Shown here: piece by piece, positions 48,599 through 55,911 of the stretch
Layout of the letters: the number at the start of each line of letters is the position of its first letter
How positions within the stretch are numbered: position 1 is the first letter of the stretch
DNA from: an uncultured Limosilactobacillus sp.
GTDB taxonomy: Bacteria; Bacillota; Bacilli; Lactobacillales; Lactobacillaceae
NCBI GenBank assembly: GCA_944327195.1
Contig: CALVGV010000014.1
Coordinates: 1 to 55,911 of the forward strand
Reading direction: 5' to 3'
Length of the DNA stretch: 55,911 bases
Program-made: the position numbers and the translations under genes
Notes under the pieces: generated by a model
The model's database searches: none
What the model saw: only the letters and a program-made list of their open reading frames with translations
Told to the model about the DNA's origin: nothing

Positions 48599-50140
48599 TT
48601 GGATACCAGTATCAAGCCACTCAAGAAACGGTGGCGGCTCAAGATGCCGGGGGCCTTCACGATCCTCTTCTTCCTGACGGTCGTGGCGGTCATGCTGACC
48701 TGGGTGGTTCCCGCCGGGAGCTACGCCAAGCTCCAGTACTCCGGTAACAAGCTCGAGGTCACCCAGCCCAGCGGCAAGGTCGAAAAGCTGCCGGCGACGC
48801 AAAAGACCCTCGACAAGCTGAACGTCAAGATCGACATCAAGCAGTTCACCTCCGGGGCGATTTCCAAGCCGGTCTCGATCCCCAAGACCTACCAGCGGCT
48901 GAAGCAGCACCCGGCCAGCATCTACAGTGTCTTCACCAGCATGGTCAACGGGACGATGGAGGCCGTTGACATCATGATCTTCATCTTCGTCCTCGGGGGC
49001 CTGATTGGGGTCGTCAAGGAGAGCGGCGCCTTTGAGGCCGGCCTGATGGCGCTGACCAAGAAGACCAAGGGGCGCGAGTTTGCCCTCGTCTTCCTGGTGG
49101 CGATCCTGCTGATGCTCGGCGGGACCCTCTGCGGGATCGAGGAGGAGGCGGTGGCCTTCTACCCGATCCTGGTCCCGGTTTTCCTGGCGATGGGCTACGA
49201 CTCGATCGTCTGCGTCGGCGCCATCTTCCTGGCCAGCTCGGTCGGGACGACCTTCTCGACGATCAACCCCTTCTCGGTCGTGATCGCCTCCAACGCCGCC
49301 GGCACCAATTTCACCCAGGGGCTGACCGGCCGGGTGATCGGCCTGGTCGTGGCCGCCGTCTTCGTCATCCTCTACCTCCACTGGTACGCCCGCAAGGTGC
49401 AAAAGGACCCGACGGCCTCCTACACCTACGATGACCACGAGTCCTTTGCCAAGATGTGGTCGATGACGGCCGACGTGGCAACGCCGGACTTTGACTGGAA
49501 GAAGAAGCTGACCCTGATCCTCTTTGCGGTGGCCTTCCCGCTGATGATCTGGGGCGTGATGGCCAAGGGCTGGGGCTTCCCGGACATGGCCGCCTCCTTC
49601 CTGACGATCGCGATCATCATCATCTTCCTCAACGTCTTTGGCAAGCAAGGCTTGGGGGAGAAGCGGGTCGTTGACGCCTTCACCCACGGCTCGGCCAGCC
49701 TGGTCGGCGTGTCGATGATCATCGGCCTGGCCCGCGGGATCAACCTGGTCTTGAACAACGGCTACATCTCGGACACGATCCTCTACGAATCGACCAAGCT
49801 GGTGGCCCACATGTCGGGCTCGCTCTTCATCATCATGATGATGCTGATCTTCTTCGTCCTCGGCTTCATCGTGCCGTCCTCTTCCGGCCTGGCCGTGCTG
49901 GCAATGCCGATCATGGCGCCGCTGGCCGACACGGTCGACATTCCGCGCTACGTGGTGGTCACGGCCTACCAGCTGGGCCAGTACGCGATGCTCTTTTTGG
50001 CCCCAACCGGACTGGTGATGGCAACCCTGCAAATGCTGGACATGAAGTACTCCCACTGGGTGCGCTTCGTCTGGCCGGTGGTGGTCTTCGTCCTCGTCTT
50101 CGGCGGGATGCTCCTGGTGGGCGAAGTGTTGCTGTCGTAA
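48599..50140 (+). CDS. YfcC family membrane transporter
   Basis: A 513-residue polytopic transporter of the YfcC/ArcD-like (C4-dicarboxylate-uptake-C-related) family. The N terminus reads MPGAFTILFFLTVVAVMLTW with WVVPAGSY, a family hallmark. GGTLCGIEEEAVAFYPILVP and the C-terminal GFIVPSSSGLAVLAMPIMAP are conserved substrate loops. Start is TTG 48599, eight bases after GGGAG; the frame to 48584 begins before that site. Family members exchange basic amino acids or peptides; substrate here is not fixed. Confidence 0.88.
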   Translation: MDTSIKPLKKRWRLKMPGAFTILFFLTVVAVMLTWVVPAGSYAKLQYSGNKLEVTQPSGKVEKLPATQKTLDKLNVKIDIKQFTSGAISKPVSIPKTYQRLKQHPASIYSVFTSMVNGTMEAVDIMIFIFVLGGLIGVVKESGAFEAGLMALTKKTKGREFALVFLVAILLMLGGTLCGIEEEAVAFYPILVPVFLAMGYDSIVCVGAIFLASSVGTTFSTINPFSVVIASNAAGTNFTQGLTGRVIGLVVAAVFVILYLHWYARKVQKDPTASYTYDDHESFAKMWSMTADVATPDFDWKKKLTLILFAVAFPLMIWGVMAKGWGFPDMAASFLTIAIIIIFLNVFGKQGLGEKRVVDAFTHGSASLVGVSMIIGLARGINLVLNNGYISDTILYESTKLVAHMSGSLFIIMMMLIFFVLGFIVPSSSGLAVLAMPIMAPLADTVDIPRYVVVTAYQLGQYAMLFLAPTGLVMATLQMLDMKYSHWVRFVWPVVVFVLVFGGMLLVGEVLLS

Positions 50141-50159
50141 TTAAGTGAAGAAACAAGCA

Positions 50160-50195
50160 AAGCGGGGCACCGGGAAAAATTCCGGTGCCCCGCTT
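50160..50195. terminator. Terminator between YfcC and Rpn locus 2
   Basis: AGCGGGGCACCGG pairs with CCGGTGCCCCGCT. Serves both convergent genes. Confidence 0.85.
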
Positions 50196-50202
50196 CTTGT
50201 TG

Positions 50203-50409
50203 TCAGGCCAAGAACTGCTGGTAGGCTTCCGCCGCTTCCTGGGCGGAGAGGTGGAAGAACTGGGTGATGGCGGCGAGGATCTCGGCCTCGGACTTGTGTT
50301 GGTCAGTCAGGAGGGAGATCATCGCGGTAATACCTTCCTTTCTGCCCTTGTCCATCCCTTTTTGCTCTTTAGCAGCCAGCTGGCGTTGGAAATCGAATTC
50401 GAGTTTCAT
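50203..50409 (-). CDS. Stand-alone duplicate of the Rpn C-terminal domain (RpnS-like), locus 2
   Basis: A 68-residue protein that closely matches the last 77 residues of the Rpn protein just upstream. It starts MKLEFDFQRQLAAKEQ against MKLELDFQRQLAAKEQ and shares EGITAMISLLTDQHKS. A nine-residue segment (Lys/Glu/Gly-rich) is missing relative to the longer copy. AGGAAGGAAG lies seven bases before ATG 50409. The gene begins 32 bp after the stop of the large gene. Same arrangement as at 2297, though the protein sequences of the two loci differ. Confidence 0.72.
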   Translation of the reverse strand: MKLEFDFQRQLAAKEQKGMDKGRKEGITAMISLLTDQHKSEAEILAAITQFFHLSAQEAAEAYQQFLA

Positions 50410-50441
50410 GGCGAGCTTCCTTCCTGTGCTAGCGGCTAGGC

Positions 50442-50675
50442 TTACGAGGTCAGGGCCTGCTGGTAGGCCTCCTCCGCTTCCTGGACGGAGAGGTGGAAGA
50501 GCTGGGCGATGGTGGCAAGGATTTCGGCCTTGGACTTGTGTTGGTCAGTTAGGAGGGAGATCATCGCGGTAATTCCCTCACTGCGGCCTTCCTTTTTTCC
50601 TTTTTCGATGCCCTTGTCCATCCCTTCCTGCTCCTTAGCAGCCAGCTGGCGTTGGAAATCAAGTTCGAGTTTCAT
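50442..50675 (-). CDS. Predicted internal in-frame product of Rpn copy 2 (RpnS-like)
   Basis: Codons for GRKGTY M read with GGAAGGAAGGG about seven bases ahead of an in-frame ATG at 50675, giving a 77-residue product. The separate gene at 50203 starts at the homologous ATG and keeps the same site. Confidence 0.5.
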   Translation of the reverse strand: MKLELDFQRQLAAKEQEGMDKGIEKGKKEGRSEGITAMISLLTDQHKSKAEILATIAQLFHLSVQEAEEAYQQALTS

Positions 50676-51341
50676 GTAGGTTCCCTTCCTTCCGCTGTCG
50701 GCCTTGATGCGTTCAATCTCCGCTTGCAAGCGGGTGATGTATTCATCATTAGTATCGACGTTTTTTTGCATCAGGTCAAGGAATGAGCGGATTTCCCTGG
50801 CGTGGTCGAAACTGGTCGCGGTGGCGTTGAAGATCACCAGGTGACGGTGGTCGCCGAGCGGCAAGGCGGGGTCGTAAATATCGCGGTTTTCAAACTGGTA
50901 GCGCGCCCGGCCCTTGCCAAAGTAGTCGAAGTTGCAAAAGAAGATCACGTAGGTCGGGTGAGCGGCCAGCTCGCCGTAGCGTTCTCGGTGGTGCAGGAGC
51001 TTCTCGTCGATCATCGCCTGGTAGAAGCGCAGGCGGAGGGCGAGGTCTTCCTGGGGGAGGACCTGCATCTCGACCTCGAAGACCCGCCCGGCGGCGTCCT
51101 GACCGTAAATGTCGTAGCACACCCCGTGGGTGTCGAGGCCGGCGGTGACGGTCTGCTGGGCCTCGACAGTGGTGAGCTTGGCGATCGTTAGCTCCGGCAG
51201 GGCCCGCTGGATCAGTTCTTGGCAGAGGGCCTGGTTTTCCATCACCGCGCCGAAGATCGGGTCGTCGGTGATCGTCATCCGGTCCCACTTCTGGCTGGCG
51301 GTGGCGGAAACGGCTTGGGGATCAAATGATGGTTCTGTCAT
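50442..51341 (-). CDS. Rpn family PD-(D/E)XK nuclease / putative transposase, copy 2
   Basis: A 299-residue Rpn/YhgA-like protein. Nuclease core: acidic residue in GVCYDIYGQD and ExQ in FEVEMQVLPQ, then the THPTYVIFFCNFD-like strand read as AHPTYVIFFCNFDYFG. N terminus has ITDDPIFGAVMEN, the usual entry to the fold. The C terminus from residue 222 is the separable domain repeated in the next gene. AAGGAGG precedes ATG 51341. Low identity to copy 1 apart from motifs. Confidence 0.85.
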   Translation of the reverse strand: MTEPSFDPQAVSATASQKWDRMTITDDPIFGAVMENQALCQELIQRALPELTIAKLTTVEAQQTVTAGLDTHGVCYDIYGQDAAGRVFEVEMQVLPQEDLALRLRFYQAMIDEKLLHHRERYGELAAHPTYVIFFCNFDYFGKGRARYQFENRDIYDPALPLGDHRHLVIFNATATSFDHAREIRSFLDLMQKNVDTNDEYITRLQAEIERIKADSGRKGTYMKLELDFQRQLAAKEQEGMDKGIEKGKKEGRSEGITAMISLLTDQHKSKAEILATIAQLFHLSVQEAEEAYQQALTS

Positions 51342-51682
51342 TTCTAAATTACCTCCTTACTTATCTATATACGCGGAAAGGGCCAATTTTGTTCGCTCGA
51401 ATTCAAAAAAGTTTTGCCCCCGAAGGAGTAAGTGTGCCCAAGCCCTTGGGGGACGCGGTCGCTACTAGCAGAAAAATTTTCTTCTTTCAACCGGTTGACA
51501 CACCCCGATGAAAGCGGTATATTATTGGTGTCGACAAGGAAACCGCTTTCAAGATGCCTTGGCGACTAGTCCCGCCAAGGAAGAGCGGGAAAATTCGCCG
51601 GGTGACTTGAAAACGGGTTCACCAACGGATATCATCTAACGTATGTAAGAAATCAAATGGTTAGAAGAAAGAGGTTTTAATG
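51342..51682 (+). promoter_or_regulatory. pgi promoter, inverted cre-like pair and 5' leader
   Basis: The stretch is gene-free. TTGACA (51495-51500), 17 bp, TATATT (51518-51523) form a near-consensus promoter. TGAAAGCGGTATAT (51509-51522) covers the -10, and GGAAACCGCTTTCA (51538-51551, 13 of 14 cre positions) follows the start. TGAAAGCGGT and ACCGCTTTCA are perfect inverted arms. The remaining leader of about 130 nt shows only weak hairpins. Confidence 0.65.
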
Positions 51683-53041
51683 ATGGCTCAAGTATCATTA
51701 GACAGTTCCGCACTGAAGAAGTTCGTTCACGAAAACGAACTGGGGGAAATGCAGGCGATGGTCAACGCCGCCGACGAACAACTCCGCAAGGGGACCGGGG
51801 CCGGCGCCGACTTCCGTGACTGGCTCCACTTGCCAACCGACTACGACAAGGACGAATTTGCCCGCATCAAGGCGGCCGCCAAGAAGATCCAATCCGACTC
51901 CGATATCCTGGTTGTGATCGGGATCGGCGGTTCCTACCTGGGGGCCCGGATGGCAATCGACTTCCTGCACAAGAGCTTCTACCAAGCCGAGGCCGCTAGC
52001 GACCGCAAGGCCCCGCTGGTCCTCTTCGCCGGGAACTCCCTGTCCAGCTCCTACGTTTACGACCTGCTGCAACTGATCGGCGACAAGGACTTCTCGATCA
52101 ACGTCATTTCCAAGTCCGGGACGACGACTGAACCATCAATTGCCTTCCGGATCCTCAAGAAGCGGCTGATCGAAAAGTACGGCGAAGAAGAAGCCAACAA
52201 GCGGATCTACGCCACCACCGACCGCAAGCGCGGCGCCCTCAAGACCGAAGCCGACGCCGCCGGCTGGGAAACCTTCGTCATTCCGGATGGCGTCGGTGGC
52301 CGTTACTCGGTTCTGACCGCCGTTGGTCTCCTGCCGATCACCGCTTCCGGGGCCGACATCGACCAACTGATGGCCGGGGCCAAGGCCGCCGAAGACAAGT
52401 ACGTTGACGCCGACCTGGCAAAGAACGAGGCCTACCAATACGCAGCCTACCGCAACATCCTCTACCGCAAGGGTTACACCACCGAATTGCTGGAAAACTA
52501 CGAACCGAACATGACCATGTTTGCCGAATGGTGGAAGCAACTTGCCGGTGAATCCGAAGGGAAGGACCAAAAGGGGATCTACCCGTCCAGCGCCAACTTC
52601 ACCACCGACCTCCACTCGCTTGGTCAATACATCCAAGAAGGCCGGCGCAACCTGATGGAAACCGTTGTTAAGCTCGACACGCCGAACCACGACATGGAAA
52701 TCCCGGCGGCCGACTCCAACCTCGACGGTCTCCAATACCTGGAAGGCAAGAACATGGATTGGGTAAACACCAAGGCCTACGAGGCCGTGGTGGCGGCCCA
52801 CACCACTGGTGGGGTGCCGGTAATGACCGTCCACATCGAAAAGGAAGACGCCTTCACCTTGGGTTACCTGATCTACTTCTTTGAAGTAGCGATGGGGATC
52901 TCTGGTTACCTCAACGGGATCAACCCGTTCAACCAACCAGGGGTTGAAGCCTACAAGACCAACATGTTTGGCCTCTTGGGCAAGCCGGGCTACGAAGAAG
53001 TCGGCGACAAGCTGCGCAAGGAAATGGCTGAAAACAAGTAA
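51683..53041 (+). CDS. pgi: Glucose-6-phosphate isomerase
   Basis: A 452-residue phosphoglucose isomerase, normal for Gram-positive enzymes. Substrate loops include [28 protein letters not shown] and [26 protein letters not shown] and the C-terminal [10 protein letters not shown] carry active-site Gln and Lys. Gene uses more CAA, GAA and AAC-rich codons than neighbours, a sign of high expression. ATG 51683 is eight bases after GAGG; ATG 51680 is also possible. Confidence 0.96.
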   Translation: MAQVSLDSSALKKFVHENELGEMQAMVNAADEQLRKGTGAGADFRDWLHLPTDYDKDEFARIKAAAKKIQSDSDILVVIGIGGSYLGARMAIDFLHKSFYQAEAASDRKAPLVLFAGNSLSSSYVYDLLQLIGDKDFSINVISKSGTTTEPSIAFRILKKRLIEKYGEEEANKRIYATTDRKRGALKTEADAAGWETFVIPDGVGGRYSVLTAVGLLPITASGADIDQLMAGAKAAEDKYVDADLAKNEAYQYAAYRNILYRKGYTTELLENYEPNMTMFAEWWKQLAGESEGKDQKGIYPSSANFTTDLHSLGQYIQEGRRNLMETVVKLDTPNHDMEIPAADSNLDGLQYLEGKNMDWVNTKAYEAVVAAHTTGGVPVMTVHIEKEDAFTLGYLIYFFEVAMGISGYLNGINPFNQPGVEAYKTNMFGLLGKPGYEEVGDKLRKEMAENK

Positions 53042-53091
53042 AAACCGATTTACCGCCTGCGGCAAGCGGGCGGTAAATTTAAAGAAACTAT

Positions 53092-53105
53092 GTTAAGCGG
53101 TTACA
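53092..53105 (+). promoter_or_regulatory. cre-like box upstream of the ROK kinase
   Basis: GTTAAGCGGTTACA matches 12 of 14 cre positions, 25 bp before the kinase start. A hairpin (ATTTACCGCC / GGCGGTAAAT, 53048-53078) lies between pgi and this site. Confidence 0.4.
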
Positions 53106-53129
53106 AGAAACGAAAAGGAGACGAGCATT

Positions 53130-54005
53130 ATGTTATTAGGTAGTGTAGAAGCCGGTGGGACCAAGTTTGTTTGCGCCGTGGGCAACGAGGATTACCGGAT
53201 CCAAGACATCACCCAGTTCCCGACCACCACGCCGGCCGAGACCCTGCAAAAGACGATTGACTACTTCAAGCAGTTCCCGGAACTGAAGGCAATTTCGGTG
53301 GCCTCCTTCGGGCCGATTGAAATCCGCCGCAACTCGCCGAAGTACGGCTACATCACCGACACGCCGAAGCCGGGTTGGTCCAACGTCGACTTCATCGGCA
53401 CCCTCAAGAAGGAATTCGACCTGCCGATCTACTGGACGACCGACGTGAACGGCTCGGCCTACGGGGAATACGTGCTCTCGACTCTCTTCAACCAAAAGAT
53501 CAACTCGCTGGTATACTACACCATCGGGACCGGGGTTGGTGCCGGGGCCGTGATCGACGGCAAGTTCGTCGGTGACATGGGCCACACCGAAATGGGCCAC
53601 ATCCGCCTCAAGCGCCACCCAGACGACCTCGACTTCAAGGGGATCTGCCCGTTCCACGGCGACTGCCTCGAAGGGCTGGTTGCCGGGCCGACCTTTGAAG
53701 CCCGCACCGGCAAGAAGGGCAAGGACGTGCCGCTGACCGACCACGTTTGGGACATCATGGCATACTACGTGGCCCAAGCCGCCGTTGACACGACCTTGAT
53801 GTTCCGCCCGGCCAAGATCATCTTTGGGGGCGGCGTGGTTAGCGAAGAGTTCCTCAAGAAGGTTCGCGCCCAATTCAAGGAACTGCTCAACGACTACGTG
53901 GAAGTTGGCAAGTTGGAAGACTACATCGTGATGCCGCTGGCCAAGAACAACGGCTCGGCCACGGTCGGTAACTTCGCCCTCGCCCTCCGCGACTACCTCA
54001 ACTAA
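53130..54005 (+). CDS. ROK family sugar kinase (fructokinase-like)
   Basis: A 291-residue ROK kinase. The N-terminal phosphate loop is GSVEAGGTKFVCAVG, TTDVNGSAYGE holds the catalytic Asp, and GTGVGAGAVIDG follows. The zinc site is H and Cys in GHIRLKRHPDD and CPFHGDCLEGL. This form matches bacterial fructokinases of the ROK family more than glucokinases. Adjacent pgi would connect fructose 6-phosphate to glucose 6-phosphate. Start is ATG 53130 after AAAAGGAG. Confidence 0.92.
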   Translation: MLLGSVEAGGTKFVCAVGNEDYRIQDITQFPTTTPAETLQKTIDYFKQFPELKAISVASFGPIEIRRNSPKYGYITDTPKPGWSNVDFIGTLKKEFDLPIYWTTDVNGSAYGEYVLSTLFNQKINSLVYYTIGTGVGAGAVIDGKFVGDMGHTEMGHIRLKRHPDDLDFKGICPFHGDCLEGLVAGPTFEARTGKKGKDVPLTDHVWDIMAYYVAQAAVDTTLMFRPAKIIFGGGVVSEEFLKKVRAQFKELLNDYVEVGKLEDYIVMPLAKNNGSATVGNFALALRDYLN

Positions 54006-54019
54006 TCATTTGACATTTA

Positions 54020-54051
54020 GGCTCCGCCCCCTCGTTGGCGGGGCCTTTTTT
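54020..54051 (+). terminator. Terminator after the ROK kinase
   Basis: GGCTCCGCC pairs with GGCGGGGCC, then T6. Confidence 0.85.
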
Positions 54052-54056
54052 CGTTG

Positions 54057-54343
54057 TGGGGGCCTTCGCTCCGCAAAAATTGCGGGATCGTGACGATGGC
54101 GGGCACAACTTTGCGAATGTTACTTAGTCTGAGAGCGACTGAAAGGAGCGCTCAGGCTTAGAAACATTCCATGCGATAGCCATCCAAGAACGAGGAGCAA
54201 AGCGACGAGCGATTGGCGAATGGCGAACCGCTGAGCCCCCCTCTCCGCGCCGGTCTCAAAGCTTGGCCTTTCACTAGGCGATAAATCGCCAAGTGAAATT
54301 TCGCCATCTTGACCCGCATTTTTGCTCCGCTCCGGCCGGCAGC
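54057..54343 (+). repeat. Structured dispersed repeat, copy 4, with enlarged arm 1
   Basis: Closing stem: GCAAAAATTGCGGG (54073-54086) with CCCGCATTTTTGC (54313-54325), GATGGCG (54095-54101) with CGCCATC (54302-54308). Arm 2: CACTAGGCGAT / ATCGCCAAGTG. Joins GGGCACAA and GCTTGGCCTT are conserved. Arm 1 starts ACTTTG and closes TCTCAAAG, but about 120 nt of extra sequence with its own palindromes is inserted between. Confidence 0.7.
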
Positions 54344-54601
54344 GTAGAGAAGGCGGGGCTACTGATTGTGATAAAGCTACAACCGCACAGACAGTATCGG
54401 ATAATAGTGGGTCGGATAAGGTTTGCTGATTGCGATATGGCTACAACCTCTCAGGTGGTGTTGAACGGTGAAAGAGCAAAATATCATTGCTATGAGTTAT
54501 GACTGACTATTCGTGGAGGTGGAAAACGAGGGGAATCCTTCTCACCTACGAAAGCGCTATAATAACAGTAAGAATCGGTTATTACAAAGGGAGGACCGCT
54601 C
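54344..54601. other. Gene-free stretch with a degenerate 64-nt tandem repeat
   Basis: CTGATTGTGATAAAGCTACA (54362 on) recurs as CTGATTGCGATATGGCTACA (54426 on), both followed by ACC. A TATAAT (near 54557) and GGGAGG lead into the next gene. Short open frames here have no ribosome-binding sites. Confidence 0.45.
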
Positions 54602-55705
54602 ATGCTCAAGCTCACTCTTCACCAGCCACCCACCACTGCCGCCAAGTGGCAGAACGGCCTCTTGACGGTGGCGGGGGTGGTTTTGCTTTCCCGCGGCACC
54701 GTTTGGGGACTTGTCCTCGCCCTCGTGGCCCTCAGCGGGGCACTGACGGCGGTCACCCGTCCGCCGGCCTGGTGGCGCCGGGTTGACCACCTCATCCAGT
54801 TGCTCGCCCAGCCGGCCGCCCTTGCCTTGGCCTGGGGGACGGTTGCTGGGTTGCTGGTCGAACTCACCGGCCAGGAAGGGGTGCTCTACCTGGCCGGCCT
54901 CTTGGCCCTGCCGCTCTGGCTGCCCTGGGCGCGCTGTCAGGCCGGGCCGCTTTGCTCTCCCGGAGCTCGCCTCCTGGCTCTACTGTGGCTCTTTCAGTTG
55001 CCACTGGCGCCGAGCACCTACTGGGGACTAGATGGCTTGTCGCTCGGCCCCAGCCTGACCTACCTGGTGGGAGCGCTGGGCTTCTTCGGGGCCGGGTTGG
55101 CCCTCCTTGAACAGTGGGGCTTCGGGCGGCCGTTCAACCTCGCCCGCCGCAAGGACGGTTGGCAGGTTCTTCCGAGCATCATTCTTCTGGTACTGGCATT
55201 CTTCCTGGTGCGGAGCAACTGGCCAAACAACTGGAGCAGGCTGACCGTCCCACTGGTGATGACTGCCCTAGAGGCCGGGATCGGCGAGGAGTTCCTCTGC
55301 CGCGCCGCCCTGCCGGCCTTTTTGGTCCGCTGGCTTTCGCGGGGCCGGCTGGTGGGGACGATCGTTCTTTCCAGCCTCGCCTTTGGCCTCCTGCACTTGA
55401 TCAACCTAGCAGGGGGGCAGGGTGGCGCCTTCACGGCCTACCAGGTGGCGATGGCCGGCGTGGGCGGCCTCCTCTACGCCATCTTTTACCTTTACACCGG
55501 CCAGCTGTGGTTACCGATGGTCCTCCACGCCTTCACCGATCTGACCGGGGCCCTTGCGCCTGCAAGCAACAGCGCGGTGGGGAGGGCGGACTGGGGCAAC
55601 CTCGCCGTCCTGCTGGCCCTTGCCCTGGGCCTGCTGGCCTACTTTGCCACCGGCAAGCGGGGACGACTGATGGAGGCCCACCTCATGCGACTTAGCGGCG
55701 AGTAG
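54602..55705 (+). CDS. CPBP family intramembrane metalloprotease (CAAX protease-like)
   Basis: A 367-residue polytopic protein of the CPBP/Abi family. The catalytic motifs lie in the last third: GIGEEFLCRAAL (EExxxR), FGLLHLIN and VLHAFTDL. At least eight hydrophobic segments precede and surround them. Family members process prenylated proteins or give bacteriocin self-immunity; no bacteriocin genes are seen here. ATG 54602 follows GGGAGG. Confidence 0.88.
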   Translation: MLKLTLHQPPTTAAKWQNGLLTVAGVVLLSRGTVWGLVLALVALSGALTAVTRPPAWWRRVDHLIQLLAQPAALALAWGTVAGLLVELTGQEGVLYLAGLLALPLWLPWARCQAGPLCSPGARLLALLWLFQLPLAPSTYWGLDGLSLGPSLTYLVGALGFFGAGLALLEQWGFGRPFNLARRKDGWQVLPSIILLVLAFFLVRSNWPNNWSRLTVPLVMTALEAGIGEEFLCRAALPAFLVRWLSRGRLVGTIVLSSLAFGLLHLINLAGGQGGAFTAYQVAMAGVGGLLYAIFYLYTGQLWLPMVLHAFTDLTGALAPASNSAVGRADWGNLAVLLALALGLLAYFATGKRGRLMEAHLMRLSGE

Positions 55706-55757
55706 CTGCCCACTTGTTAGAAAGCCAAAGTAAGCCAAACCGGAGTCGGATTACCGG

Positions 55758-55790
55758 CGCCGGTTTTTCAGTTGTTATAATATAACAAAA
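55758..55790 (+). terminator. Terminator after the CPBP gene
   Basis: AACCGG-a-GTCGG pairs with CCGGC-g-CCGGTT, then T5. Confidence 0.75.
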
Positions 55791-55829
55791 TAAATAAAAT
55801 TTGACAGGGTAAATTTTGGCGAATTTACG
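55772..55829. promoter_or_regulatory. AT-rich control region with two dyads at the right edge
   Basis: TTGTTATA-A-TATAACAA (55772-55788) is a perfect palindrome. TTGACA (55802-55807) is followed by GTAAATT-TTGGCG-AATTTAC (55810-55829), an inverted repeat where a -10 region would lie. They probably control a gene beyond the window. Confidence 0.4.
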
Positions 55830-55911
55830 TATGTCGCCGTTTGTAAAATTAAGTTAGAAAAATAGAAAGGCCATTTGTGGTAGACTTTTGAATACCCATA
55901 CATCAAAAGAA

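Noticed and set aside
48572-50056. 494-codon minus-strand open frame
   Set aside because: Antisense to the YfcC transporter; His/Asp/Arg-rich composition is that of a shadow frame.
54293-54502. 69-codon open frame in the 54-kb gap
   Set aside because: Starts inside the closing stem of repeat copy 4 and has no ribosome-binding site.

Overview
The window looks like chromosome from a GC-rich member of the Lactobacillaceae. The evidence is gene content and order (tadA - SRP RNA - dnaX - ybaB - recR - yaaL - tmk - darA - holB - yabA - rsmI), strong Shine-Dalgarno sites, class Ib nrdHEF, an acetoin pathway (alsS-alsD), cre-like boxes, and G/C-ending codons throughout, with tRNA-Arg(CCG) and tRNA-Leu(CAG) present. 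The family assignment is inferred; I could not run a search. I see no insertion sequence, prophage or CRISPR array.

Layout. 1-2.3 kb: YeiH-type exporter divergent from a LysR regulator. 2.3-3.5 kb: Rpn/PD-(D/E)XK locus 1. 3.6-9.5 kb: ABC1/UbiB kinase, Ser-rich lipoprotein, amidase, amino-acid ABC permease and binding protein. 9.5-13.1 kb: ABC-F ATPase with an attenuator-like leader, MarR regulator and polytopic membrane protein. 13.2-14 kb: gene-free, with two copies of a structured repeat. 14-17.7 kb: nrdH-nrdE-nrdF. 18-25.7 kb: replication and repair housekeeping cluster. 25.7-30.4 kb: repeat copy 3, frameshifted TetR gene, oxidoreductases, a drug-type MFS pump and an NTF2-like protein. 30.6-36.8 kb: class III aminotransferase, UvrA-like ATPase, second Ser-rich lipoprotein, aldehyde dehydrogenase. 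37-42.6 kb: aromatic amino-acid operon (MFS, chorismate mutase, aroC, aroA, tyrA, aroK). 42.7-47.1 kb: alsD/alsS and a SRPBCC-SDR-MerR operon. 47.2-50.2 kb: two tRNAs, third Ser-rich lipoprotein, YfcC transporter. 50.2-51.3 kb: Rpn locus 2. 51.7-54 kb: pgi and ROK sugar kinase. 54-55.9 kb: repeat copy 4 and a CPBP protease.

Main discoveries. (1) Two unrelated Rpn-type nuclease genes each contain an internal start with its own ribosome-binding site, and each is followed by a separate gene that duplicates exactly that C-terminal product. This looks like an intragenic antitoxin plus a second stand-alone copy. (2) Four dispersed ~150-nt elements fold into the same long stem with two arms. The stems differ between copies but stay paired, and the joining loops are conserved. 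(3) The aromatic operon begins with an 11-residue leader peptide holding F, Y, Y and F, followed by an intrinsic terminator, as in ribosome-mediated attenuation. (4) alsD appears to start at ATC. (5) The ABC-F gene has a three-codon upstream ORF and terminators in its leader, a layout known for antibiotic-inducible ABC-F genes.
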